A stretch of DNA of 64,000 nucleotides from Amorphophallus konjac (Eukaryota > Streptophyta > Magnoliopsida > Alismatales > Araceae). Numbering within the stretch: the first letter of the stretch is position 1; each line of letters opens with the position of its first letter. The stretch is taken from positions 62,001 to 126,000 of the forward strand of contig JAHNEJ010003547.1 in assembly GCA_022559845.1 (NCBI GenBank), written 5' to 3'. The position numbers and the translations under genes were made by a program. The notes beneath the pieces are model-generated. The model had not been told where the DNA came from. It made no database searches and was given only the letters and a program-made list of their open reading frames with translations. Below, piece after piece: positions 23,744-35,388 of this stretch.

Positions 23744-26185
23744 TGATGTGACACCACCTTGGGGGTGGCAGCCACTCGACCGATGCCCTTGGACCTACAA
23801 ACCGCAAGCATGCAATTTTGACGGCAGACTCACTCGAGCGGACTCACCCGCTTGGCGCACACTAGGGCCCGTAGACAACCCGGTGATGGTGGTGAGGGTC
23901 CGGGATGAGACATCGCTGCTCCGAGGGTTGGATAGCCTAATATTGACCCCTAAGGGCCCTAGGATGCCCACTCTCAGGGGCGGCCAGCATGCCAAGGGCG
24001 TGGGGTATAGTATCTCTCTCACAACTCACCCGCGGTAGCACTCAATTGATGTAAATTTGGGACCGGGCACTCTCTCACCGTCCGACGGAGCTAAGAGGAA
24101 ATACTAATTAAGCAAGATAAATAAACAAAGAGAGGGGGCAGGAGCTCACCTGATCAGCGTGAATACGCCGATCCCGGCCGGAGACGATGGCGAGCGGGGA
24201 GGCGTGCGCATGCACCCGCACGCCACGTCGGTGTAGCTTCGGATGGCGACCTGCTAATACATGCACTACGCCCCTTGCAAAGGGGTTGGATTTGGGGTGG
24301 GGGAGTAGAATTACAACCAAAATGTACCTCCACACAGGGAGGGGCACTCAGCCGGCCAGGCAGGGAGGGGAAAAGCCGAGCTAGGAACTAATGTGAAGGC
24401 GGTTGCCAGTTCTATCCGCTCTCTGGAATAGGGGATAGGCAGTCGTTGTTGGTGCCGCTGCGGCCACTCCCGGACTCCGTTTGCTATGAAACTAGTGGCA
24501 AAACCTCCTGGGTTGGCCCAGGAGGACGTTAGATTTTTGGGAGGACTTCTGGTTGTCGGCGTTCGTCGGGGAAGGGCCGTGAGCAGGGTCTCTGTTCTCT
24601 AGTTCTGTCGGCTTCAGCACCACTGCCGCAGGAAGACGAGGTCGCCACGGGTGCTCGGGGCTCTGATTCTAGCGTGGCTGGAGTCACTGGAGTCGTTGTC
24701 AAGTCCTCTTCGAAATGAAACCCGTGGGAACACCAGAGGAGGTCAGAGTAGACAAGGACAGCCTGAACAATGATCGGGTGTCTGTTCAATCCAAGAGTGG
24801 ACAGAACAGCGCACCCGAGGGAGAAAATTGAGAAATCGCTGCTCTGGATGCTGAACGGGGTGCCGCTTCATGGTAATGAAAGAAGACTTGTCGTAGAAGC
24901 TCTATGCCTAGTGTCAAGAAGCATAGGAATGTGGCCGTGGGAGCTTCTGGAAGTTGCTTCAGGTTGCTGACTGGACCTATACTATGCAGTCGGAGAAGAA
25001 CGGCTCTCCCTGGCAGTCACAAACTCAGACGGGGATGAGACCACCACCGTTGCAAAGTTGACAAGAAGAAAAATCCAACGGTATATGATACGCTTCAAGG
25101 AGCTTCACGGTGACATCGTGGGAGCCTCTGAAAGTCGATGGAACACTGCGGCCTGCGAGCTGGAATAGGCTGGTTGAAGATGATAGGTGGGAAATGGGGT
25201 AGATGAGAGGGGAAATGGGGTGGATGGGTGTGGGGGTGACCCCAGGTTGTGAGGGGGTCTGGGAGGGGGCAAACCAAGGTGAGGAAGGGGAGGAATGGGG
25301 ACTGGAAGGGGGTCTAGCAGGTGGTGGGAGGGAGAGCTGCGAATTTGGTGTTGGGAGGGAAGGGGAGAGGGAGATTTCTCTCCCTTGGGGAGTCTAGGGC
25401 ATGGGGGAGGAGAGAGTGGAGGGAAAATATTCAAATGTCCCTTGAGAGCTGTAGGATTCTGTGGGGAATAGGGTGGATTGTGTTGGGGAGAGGGAGATTG
25501 TGTTGGGAGAGCCAAGATTCTCTTAGGGAGGGAGGAGATTTGGTGGTAGTTGGGAGAGGGGGGTAATTAATGCTCCTAGGGAAGTGAAGGGTCTCTAGAT
25601 GAGGTGGAGGGTGATGGATGAGGTGGAGGATGATGTGGAAGGGTAAGGAGAGAGAAAGGGGCATAGGTTTTAGAGAGAGAAAGTGGAGGAGAGAGAAAAT
25701 GGCTTATTAGAGAGAGAGGTAGAGAGAGAGAGGGGGGGATAGGGGCTTCTCACCCACTCAATTGGCTTCTCACCAAAAGAAGAAGATTTAAGTTGGACAC
25801 TAGAAAATTCAAATATTCATTCATTCTTTAACTTCAAATGGGGAGATGGGGGTCCTATTTATAGGGATCCCATAATTTACAATAAGTCCCTGACTTTAGT
25901 ACTAATGACAAATAACCAAGGGGAAGGGGGGGCGCCCTTGGGCCTAGCCCACTAAATTGAGCCCATTAACTAACTTTAATCAAGCTAATGACACATAACT
26001 TAGGTAAATGACTCATTAACCAAGGTACATGACTCAAATAAAAGGGAAATTACAATGATATGATTCAAAAAATATGAAAATTACATGACTCGACTCAGAA
26101 AAATGTGACGGACACAGCAATGGAACCATGCCGGTGAGCAAACGGAGCTGTGGAAAAATGTGAAGGGCGAGAGATGCCCCCATCA
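23744..26185 (-). repeat. 5' LTR of element C
   Basis: This 2,442-bp LTR has a - strand TATA box (CTATAAATAGG) near 25,855-25,866. It is homologous to 17,669-20,059 with scattered substitutions and a small insertion near 25,262-25,325. It holds no gene. Confidence 0.85.
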
Positions 26186-26190
26186 TGTCA

Positions 26191-27280
<1,090 letters not shown>

Positions 27281-27285
27281 ATCAC

Positions 27286-27688
27286 ACTTATTTGCAACTA
27301 ACAAAGATTTTCTTTAAGTAAATCATCAAAGTCAACTGTGTATGTATTGTTATCCCTAATGCCTATGAATTTTGTTTTATTTGTATTTACCTCTATGATG
27401 GAACATTATGAAGATTCAAAAATAACTTTGTGACCTTTGTCACATAGTTGACTAATGATAAGCAAATTGTGATTTAGGCCCTTAACAAGCATGACATTAT
27501 CAATGAAGTGTTCAGAATTCTTACCTATTTTTCCCATGCTGATTGTCTTACCTTTATCATGTTCACCAAAAATCACTACGCCTCCTTTTTCTTCCAGGTC
27601 TGTAAAAAGCTCTTTATTTCCCGTCATATGCTTGGAGCATCCACTGTCCAAGTACCATTTATTCTTCTTGACTTTTAAGCAGACCTAC
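27286..27688 (-). pseudogene. Copia A protease and start of GAG-pre-integrase
   Basis: The aspartic protease cleaves the copia polyprotein. The - strand shows the active-site stretch WYLDSGCSKHMTGNKELF, then VMLVKGLNHNLLIISQLCDKGHKVIFES, as in copia proteases and the start of GAG-pre-integrase. Stops follow (for example near 27,404). It connects through the TSD of B to the WHRRLGHAS motif near 7,540. Upstream gag is missing because the frame is cut at 27,688 by the next repeat. Confidence 0.85.
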
Positions 27689-28573
27689 AGTAGTACCCCT
27701 GAAATTTTTCTAGTAATTTTTTAGAATTATTAAAAATTTAAAGGGAATTATTTAAGCATTAAGTAGGATTAAGTGGGCTTAACCATTCAAAGGCATTGAT
27801 TTAAAAGCCCAGCTACTAATTAGATAAATAGGTCCACTTAAAATGGGCCTTAAACCTAGAAACTTAAGCTTTTGGCCCAAGCCCAAACCCTAGAGACGTA
27901 TTAGGGAAAATTCCCTAATTAAAGGAGATAAGTAGGGGATAATTAGAAGAGGAATTTAGATAAAATTCAAATTTCGGCAAGCCAGGTAAGTCGTGGTCAA
28001 TCGCGTGACTGCAACTTGGTGATAGCGATCCGGGCAAGACCGCGACCTAGTTCCGTTAATGGAAACTGATAAACATGAAATAATCTAGATTTTTATCCTC
28101 CCAATCGCCAAGGATCAATGTGATCTGGCATGGGAACTTACCTAGGACTCTTAGGGGATCAAATTGACACCCCATAGGACTCCTAATTCGATCTAATCCC
28201 TCAGCCCTAGGCCCTCCTCTATAAATAGGTCCCAGGTTCGTCCTACACGAACCCTAATTTTGGATCGCGTGGTTCATAGGTATGCTATCCTCTTCTCGAG
28301 TTTGTCCTTTAGAAGTTTTTATTCCCCTTAGTATCTTCGAACTTGTCTCTAATTTCCATGTTAGGAGATCAGGCATCCAAAGAGCTAGAGAGACCGGAAG
28401 TAGTTGTTTCTACGCAGGACACACAGGAATGGGGGGTGTTCTTCTGATGAGAAATTCGAAGTTTAAGGACTAACCCAAAGGTAGGTTATCTCATGACTAG
28501 CTAAAACATCAAGTTAGGAGTAAAAGCCCTCTGCTTTCTCTTTGTTTCATGTCCCATGTGTGAACGTGTCACA
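27689..28573 (+). repeat. Probable solo LTR G
   Basis: The segment begins AGTAGTACCCC (resembling a chromovirus LTR start TGTAGTACCCC with the first bases mutated), has a + strand TATAAATA at 28,220-28,227, and ends near GTGTCACA. It interrupts the copia frame at 27,688 and has no internal coding sequence or second LTR. I could not find a matching target duplication, so the ends are uncertain. Confidence 0.45.
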
Positions 28574-28639
28574 ATGACATTTTAAGAGAAAGGAAATTTA
28601 AAATTTCTCTAAAAGAAGAGATGATTGGGAATTAAGAAA

Positions 28640-29934
28640 AAGGGATGGACATGGTAAGCATGATATATGTGAAATAAAGAGAAAGAGGAGAGCATGTGAT
28701 GCTCTAAAGGAGGGTGATTGCCATAGGGGTTACCTTAAAAATTAAAAGGAGTGATCGCATGTACCTTGTGAAAAGCGGGTGTGATTGTGAGTTCTTCCTT
28801 CCTCTTTCTACCGGCCGGCCGATGAAGGGGATTTTTACTTTGATTACCCTTACAAAACAAACAAAAACAAATGAACAAGATGGATTAGCCAAAGTGTGTG
28901 TAGTATCAATGCTCTAATAAAATAAAATTATGTAACATGGGCATGAACACACCTTGTGTATTTTTTTGTTTAAAACCCCTAAGAAGGAGCAAAAGGTGAG
29001 GATATGTGTATGTTATGATGCAAACAACAATAGTATGATACGCTGAGAATGCTTATAGCAAAATAGCTAGAACCGTATGCTTGAGATGAGGTTAATAGAA
29101 GAAATAAGCTAAGAGAGAAGGGGCGCCCTTCTGTTGTTTGCAGCAGCAATAAAGGGAGAGAGAGGTAGTGCTTCAGCCGCAGGAGGAAGCGCCTGGAGGA
29201 AGAGCACCGCCGTGAAGAAAAAATGCCTGGATGAAGTAAAACCTATAGAGAAGTTGTTAGCAAAAGAAACTCTCTCCCTCTCTGTTCGTCAGTAAAAGCT
29301 CTTTGTGTGTGTTTTCTCTTATTCAACCTCTCGTGCGCGAGGGACACCGTGGGGGTATTTATAGGGCTTAAATCCTTATTCTAATGGGATTAAAACAAGG
29401 ATAGACATCATCCAGCAAGGATCTCCCTTCCCCAATCGAATAGGGTGTTAAAACAAGGAAGGATGCTTCACGGGAAGGTAGCAGACGAACAGGAGATGGA
29501 AGCTGAAATAACGACATAAGAGGGGTCACTATTTTGAAATGACGATCGCACGCGCAGTCGTTAATTCCTGGGTTTAATTATAGAAATAAATGACTTTCCA
29601 TATTTAAAAATGAGAAATGACGCCTTTATGAAACAGCGTCAAATAATTAACGCCCCAGAAGCTGACGTCAATTCTTTGAATTTTATTTTAATTAGGATTC
29701 GTAAAAACCAGAAAATAACGCCTGCATGAACAGTCGTTGATTTATGAAACCATGACACCCATCCAGTCGTTAGTTAAATGACGCCCTGTCTCCAAGCGCT
29801 AATTACAATCATCATGGAAAAATATCAAATAAATTAGAAAAACTTCATATTAAGCCAGTATTGAAGTCCACTTTGGGGCACTGCGTGGTGACATGGGATT
29901 TACTCAACATAGCATCGATTTTGGCGTGTCTACA
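28640..29934 (-). repeat. 3' LTR of element D
   Basis: On the - strand it starts TGTAGACACGCC at 29,934 and is the inverse homolog of 1,032-2,270. It has a - strand TATAAATA at 29,356-29,363, a CGGCCGGCCG block near 28,812 and hairpin modules at 29,540-29,800. The left edge is approximate, as no terminal CA could be fixed. Confidence 0.6.
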
Positions 29935-31247
29935 GCTGCCCCGCCTTGGCGTTTGCTTTGCAAGGGAGTGAGACGGAATGAAGCGAAAGTGCAACGAGCG
30001 GAATGAAGTAAGAATGGACTGAAAAGTAGATGCCAAGGTGTGATGTGACACGCCTCCGACACTAAGCATTGGAAATCTTTCCCTGATTCTGAATGAAACA
30101 ACCTTGGATGATTACTAGAAAGCAACGATTAGCTGGACAAAAGAACTAAGCTAATAAACAAAATGTGCACACGGGCACGGAAGAAAAGACACCATTGGAG
30201 AGCGGTTACCAGCCAATGTGGACGTGCTACAACCAAGGTGAGTTTGCAAAAAAATAAAGTGAAGTAAGAATCCAACAAACGAATGCTTTCAAGGAACCAG
30301 CCCGAGCGGCTTCAAGGCGAATACAGTACTTGATTTTGGAAAGGAATATCTCACATCAACTCAAATCCAGAGCAAGCGGACCTCATTACCGGCTTAACAT
30401 GAGGATTTTCATCATTAAAGCTCAAAGTCCTACATGATGCATGCTGGGCTAAAAGAAAAATTAAAATAAACTAAAAATAGAAAATATTCAAGGATAATAT
30501 TGCTAAGCTATCCAGACTTGGTCAGGAATCCAGATCCCTGAGCTGATACTAAGCCAAAGCTCGTTTATCCACGCATCAACTTAGAAAGCGAAACCATCGT
30601 CCCAAACCTTAGGTGACCTAACGGCCTATCCGTATGATTAAGACTCCCCTGGAACTACCACTATTTTTGATAAAGGGGAACTCAAATTCCAGGTTCATCA
30701 GAACCACAAGGTCCTTGATATGCTATAATAGAGTAAGTATTATATAGTAGAAATGCATACATGAAGATGATACAAAAGATGGATGGTGTTACCATACCCG
30801 AGTGCCTCGACACTTGCATAACCTGTTCTTTTCTGCGCTCAAAGACCATTAGCTTAACAAAATTCATAGTATGATCAATTCATCAAGATATAAGTGCATA
30901 AGTTCATCAAAGATCATAAAGCCATAAAATGACTCAAAGCACCAATCTCAAGAAATGACGACCTCGCGAAGGGGCGCTATAAACATAAATGACGACAGCC
31001 ATAATGTCGCCAATTCTTTTCAATGTTTAACTTGGAATCGGACAGCAAATGATGCATGCATGTGAGGCCGTTAGATAAATGATGACACTAAGTGGGTCGC
31101 GATTCAATTAAATGACCCCAAAGGTTATGTCGTCAATTGACTGTAAGCTCCAGCGGCCCGTTCCCTGTTCGGAAATAAAACTCCAGAACCTATTTGCACT
31201 TAAACTCAAATTATGCGGTTCGAACAACTGCATGAGCTTCAAACGAT
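29935..31247 (-). other. D spacer between PMD-A and 3' LTR
   Basis: There is no gene here. It is homologous in inverse orientation to 1-1,031. The region 30,955-31,135 carries a cluster of short hairpin modules (GACGACC, GACGACAG...TGTCGCCAATTC and others). It would act as both the 3' untranslated region of the gag-pol RNA and the upstream region of PMD-A. Confidence 0.55.
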
Positions 31248-31255
31248 TATAAAAG
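31248..31255 (+). promoter_or_regulatory. TATA box of PMD-A
   Basis: TATAAAAG lies about 120 bases before the PMD-A start codon on the + strand, followed by GGGGCGGCC. The spacing fits a transcript start near 31,280 with a 5' UTR of about 90 bases. It suggests an antisense promoter separate from the LTRs. Confidence 0.6.
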
Positions 31256-31369
31256 GGGCGGCCGTTCTCTGTTAATCCCATCAAAACGAAAGCCATCCGC
31301 CGAAGCATTCAATAACAGAGAACCGAAAAATAGAGAATAAGAATTTTCCTCCTTAACCGGAAGAAGAAG

Positions 31370-32785
31370 ATGGAGAGAATGATGCAAAGGCCTTTGAAGA
31401 AATCTAGGATTGGTTTTCCTAGGATTTCAGACATTGCAGGCCATATCAATGGGAGGATCACCATGGGCCAAGTAAGTGTGAAGAGTTTGATTGATTTCTA
31501 TTCTACCCCTTTCTTCTCCAAAATTCTGATCACCATTCTTTTCTCTCTTCTTTTCTTTTATTATTTTCAGGACTACCCAAACATACCGGGGGCAAGGAGA
31601 TATACCAAGAACAAGTGGCTTCCCCTCCTTCTCTCTAAGCTCTCCTTAGACATGAGGGCTTATCTCTTTAAATGGTACCTCCTAGGATTAGTGACCCATG
31701 CAAAGCACTATAACAATGTACACTTAGATTGGGCTGCCATAGGAGCTCTCATAGAGATATGGCACCCTTCCACTCATACCTTCCTATTCTCTACTTTTGA
31801 GGCCACCATACTCTTGGAAGAAGTGGAGATGCTCTTAGGCTTAAAGAAGATGATGCAAGGAGATGAAGGGAAGATGGCCACTATGACAAGGAGCATAAGT
31901 GCTCACGAGATGCTATCAGGCCTCATCCCAAGTTCTAACATGGTGAACCAAATCAAGGCCACAAAAGGCATCAACCTCATGAAGCTTGCGGCATGGGTCT
32001 ACAAAAGGATGGATCAAGCCAACGAGGATGAATTAGAGAAGGTAATGAAGGCTTTTGTAATATGCTTGGTGGGAGCACTTCTTTTCCCTTCTTTAGAAGA
32101 TTTTCTAGAGGCAGTAAAATTGAGTGCTATTGCTAGCATTTGGGAAGGAGAGAGAATAGGATCGGCGGTACTAGCCTATCTCGATAGTGGGCTCACCTCG
32201 GCAGCTATGGGAAGGCCCCTATATGGATATATGCTCTTGCTTTCTAGTTGGGTAGACCACCATCTAAAGTTTGACCCTTGTGAGTAAGCTCAACAAGCCT
32301 CTAGGATTTTCTCTAAAAGCCCACTCCACTATATGACGGGCTCACTAGGATTGTGTGAGAGAGTGGTGAACCGGGTACCAAAGGTGAAGAAGAGAGTGGA
32401 ATGGAGAGAGCACCTAAGGGTGATGCCTAAGAACCTCTTCACATGTGCACCGGGGTTCCTCAAGACACAAAACATCCGCATAAGGCTCTCATCGGGAGTG
32501 GAACTTCAGCTAGTGGGCGCCACCGAGCTAGTCCTCTACAATGCTCATCGGTGTCTACCTCAACTCGGACTTCCACGCCATCACTTTGAAGAGGCATCTC
32601 CCCTTGCACCTATCAAGAGAGTGGACCATGGCTCTAATGAAGATGAAGAGGAGACCAAGACTATCCAAGCTCTATGGAAGATCAACAAGCTACATCAACC
32701 CATGGAGAGGGTTGAAGAAGACAAGGAGCAATGGAAGACATATGTACTAGCTCTTAGGGGATTTGGACCCAAGGTGGCTCATTGA
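31370..32785 (+). pseudogene. PMD-A: plant mobile domain-like gene, antisense in D
   Basis: Two exons: 31,370-31,471 and 31,571-32,785. The 99-bp intron has GTAAGT and TTTTCAG borders and is also open in frame, so retention would add 33 residues. The protein of about 438 codons begins MERMMQRPLKKSRIGFPRI. Its WHPSTHTFLFSTFEATILLE...EMLLGL segment resembles the plant mobile domain (aminotransferase-like family, as in MAIN and MAIL1); later it has RPLYGYMLLLSSWVDHHL. One in-frame TAA at 32,285 breaks it, after which the same frame runs on to 32,785. A poly(A) signal AATAAA is at 32,810-32,815. In MAIN/MAIL1 this family is linked to silencing and genome stability; a role inside this element is inference. 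Confidence 0.65.
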
Positions 32786-33497
32786 TGTAATGATGCTTTT
32801 CTTTAATGAAATAAAGGATTTTTCCTTAATTGAGCCAAAAAAAGTATTGTAGATGATCAATTCTTCTTAATTCTCTCAGTTTCTATCTTTCTGTTTTGAG
32901 CCGTGACGATTATTAAGTCGTCAATTCATCAAACGGCGCCTCCAACCACGTCGTCAATCATCAATAATCAATTTCCTTACAATATTTAAAAAACATCATT
33001 GATGCCCTCTCACAATGGCGTTGATTAAATGACGCCCCCCAAATGGGCATTAATTCCTTCAAATTCTTTTCAGAAATTCCCTTAATTTCATCAAATGGCG
33101 CCCTGATGGAAGTCAATCCTTATGCAAATGACGCCTCCGCGTGGTGTCATCAATCGTAAAAAGTAATGATTACTTCCCTCAAATCAATCAAATTCTCACA
33201 TTAATGCTCTGACGACAGTTGAATTTCCCATGCAATATTAAAATGACGGCGCACATGATGTCGTCATATCCTGAAATAGCACCCTGCATACCGCCGTCAA
33301 TCGTCCAAAGGATGACGCTCCTCATGGCGTCAATTCTTTTCGAACGTAACCACCCTACTTTCCTTCCTTTTCTTCTCCTTTCTTCATTTACAGCCTTCTT
33401 CTTCTATTCTTTCTCTGCTACGACCCCCACCGAACCCTACCTCCCATCTCATCTTCCATTTCCCCTCATTTGTCTCTTCCATTCCCATCTCACTCTC
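32786..33497 (+). other. Hairpin-rich spacer between PMD-A and PMD-B
   Basis: This 0.7 kb stretch has no gene and is dense in the short module GACGNC...GNCGTCAATT (for example 33,022-33,052, 33,243-33,264 and 33,311-33,334). A pyrimidine-rich stretch (33,358-33,400) precedes PMD-B and may be its core promoter or a 5' UTR. I see no TATA box. Confidence 0.5.
32810..32815 (+). terminator. Poly(A) signal of PMD-A
   Basis: AATAAA occurs 25 bases after the PMD-A stop codon. Together with the TATA box and intron it completes a full plant-type transcription unit. Confidence 0.5.
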
Positions 33498-33619
33498 ATG
33501 GTTGGCCCTAGCAAACGTCAGAGGGTCATGGCCCCTGACGTTGTCGACCTCGGCGATGATGAACCTGTCGGGGAGGATGTTCCTCCCGCGGCGGCCGGAG
33601 GAGCTCCACCGACGGAGCG

Positions 33620-33752
33620 CGGTGAAGAAGAAGAAGAAGCAGTAGAAGAAGAAGGAGGAGGAGAAGGAGAAGAAGAGGATGACGGGGAGGATGAAGAAGA
33701 AGATGGTGAAGATGAAGAAGATGAAGAAGAGGGCGATGAAGATGACGATGAC

Positions 33753-33783
<31 letters not shown>

Positions 33784-33785
33784 CA
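33620..33785 (+). repeat. GAA/GAT/GAG-rich tract coding poly-acidic run
   Basis: A purine-rich imperfect trinucleotide tract in PMD-B exon 1 encodes dozens of nearly uninterrupted Glu and Asp residues. Open frames on the opposite strand here (poly-Phe or poly-Leu) are its shadows. Confidence 0.85.
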
Positions 33786-33857
33786 CCGGCAGTGGCAGTA
33801 GCTCCCCTTCCCCGTCAACCACTGCGAGGAGGACTAATGGCACCGGAGCGAAGCAAG

Positions 33858-34434
33858 GTAGGTCCCTCAACCCTGGCCCTTATTTATTTATTTTCATTTT
33901 TGTTAAATTTCCATAGCCCTCAGTGGAAGGGGAATGAACCAGGAAAACCAGACAAATGACGCCCCTAGGGGTGTCGTTAATTCAAACGACGACCTGCCAC
34001 AGGTCGTCAATTTAGTTTCGTTATTTTTTTGAAAATAGATAATTCATGAAACACGCCCTGAACCATGTCGTCATTTAAAAACCATGATATTTATTTATCA
34101 TTTGCTGTTATTTTCCCATAATTCTCTATTTTTAATATATCCATTGTTTTATTTTATTTATCGTCGGTTCAAAAACACCTCATGAAATAGCGCCCCCCAC
34201 AGGGGCGTCAATTCATTACTGACGGCCACAGGGTGGTCATCAATTTTATTTTTATCACTGAGAAAAAAAATTGGAAAATAAAAACCCTTCAGAAATAACG
34301 CCCCCCATCGGGGCGTCAATTCAACAACTGATGGCCACAGAGTGGTCATCAATTCAGACAGTGAGCAGAAATTAATAGTAAATAAATTCCACTAGCATAT
34401 ATGAATGTATTTATATGTTCCATTTATTTGGCAG
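33858..34434 (+). other. PMD-B intron 1 carrying hairpin modules
   Basis: A GTAGGT donor and a TTTGGCAG acceptor border 577 bases. The intron holds some of the cleanest hairpins in the window: a perfect 9-bp stem GACGACCTG/CAGGTCGTC at 33,988-34,008, ACGCCCC/GGGGCGT at 34,298-34,316, and further copies at 34,190-34,245 and 34,329-34,353. Confidence 0.65.
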
Positions 34435-35383
34435 GGATTGATGCGGACTCAGATCTCATGGGTCCAGGTCTGGGCCGCTTACTATGGATTACCAGATTTT
34501 CAGAGGGCTAGAGTAGAGGCCATGGGGTTTGGTCCTTTGCTTAGCATAGAGCATGTTCGCCCCGACCTACCTTTGATCCAGGTATTGAGAGAGTGGTGGG
34601 ATAGGACTAGCCGGGCATTTCTGATGCCGTGGGGACATATGGTTCCGAGTTTGGAGGACATTGCTCGGATCACCGGGTTGAGAGTAGATGGGGAGGAAGT
34701 CAGCGGAGTGACCCTTCCCGATTATGGTGAGTTAGCCCGGAGACTGTTGGGTCTAGAGACGATAGCAAAGACCCTTAGGGAGTGTAGAACCGTCTACCGC
34801 ACATATCTGACCATAGCTATGTGGTAAGGAGACTCTAGGCAGAGACCGAGGGAGTCCCTGGAGCAGTTTTCACAGATATTGATCGGGAGAGCCCGGGCTA
34901 CCTATTGCCAGGACCCGGCTCAGAGAGAGTGAGTTGATCAAGATTTGAGGAGGTTTCTATTCTTGATGTTGGGGAGGCTGTTGCTGAGCATGAAGGGAGA
35001 CATCATCAACTGCAGATTTTTGGGCATCCTCGAGGACCTAGAGGAAGTCGGCAGATATGCGTGGGGAGCTGCACTGCTGGTGCACTTGATGGCCGATCTG
35101 TCTACGAGGACAGGTCGAGAGACTACTGTTAGTGACTTCTCACCTTTTCTTCAGGTATGCTTGTCTTTTAGCTATTTAAATAAATGTTTATGAATATGAT
35201 TATGCATGTTTTACTAATGCAATTGATGGATGCAGGTGTGGAGCCACGTATACATGCCGATGGACCGCGTTGACCCCCGACCAGGAGATGAGGGGGCGTT
35301 CCCACTAGCGTGACATTGGTTGCCACTCATGATTGGAGCGCCACACGCCTACGAGTTGCGTGTTCTCCGACGGGAGTTCCGTG

Positions 35384-35388
35384 ACTAC
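35384..35388. repeat. Target-site duplication of element F
   Basis: ACTAC precedes F here and follows it at 42,706-42,710. Removing F and one copy restores the frame FRDYPASL of PMD-B exon 3. Confidence 0.9.

Larger units (their letters stand above)
22031..23810. repeat. 890-bp direct tandem duplication in C
   Basis: Units 22,031-22,920 and 22,921-23,810 look nearly identical; one difference seen is 'gcgacaag' at 22,821 against 'gcaacaag' at 23,711. Each unit contains the gag-like frame, the primer binding site and the first 67 bases of the LTR, ending at 'accgcaagca'. The junction shares the three bases GCA. Because the duplicate includes the PBS-LTR border, it probably arose by a template switch or unequal event at the 5' end. 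Confidence 0.9.
17669..26185 (-). mobile_element. Non-autonomous gypsy derivative C, inserted in B LTR
   Basis: This 8,517-bp - strand element has 2.4 kb LTRs (17,669-20,059 and 23,744-26,185) starting TGATGGGGGC and ending GTGTCACATCA on the - strand. It has a perfect initiator-Met primer site and a polypurine tract. The 3.7 kb interior holds a gag-like frame and a long frame ending in an integrase C-terminal-like segment. I find no protease, RT, RNase H or integrase core. It therefore looks like a large retrotransposon derivative that depends on enzymes supplied by another element. It also carries an 890-bp tandem duplication (22,031-23,810). Confidence 0.8.

Noticed and set aside
31472..31570. 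Treating the PMD-A frame as intronless with a hydrophobic membrane segment
   Set aside because: The 33 hydrophobic residues are exactly bounded by GTAAGT and a pyrimidine tract with TTTTCAG. The removed version gives a smoother protein, so I call an intron, though retention stays in frame.
33384..33870. Poly-Phe and poly-Leu frames on the - strand
   Set aside because: They are antisense shadows of the GAA/GAT tract of PMD-B exon 1.
32895..34353. CRISPR-like array
   Set aside because: The units have constant ends but no constant repeat of fixed length with unique spacers, and this is a plant retrotransposon. Hairpin modules describe it better.
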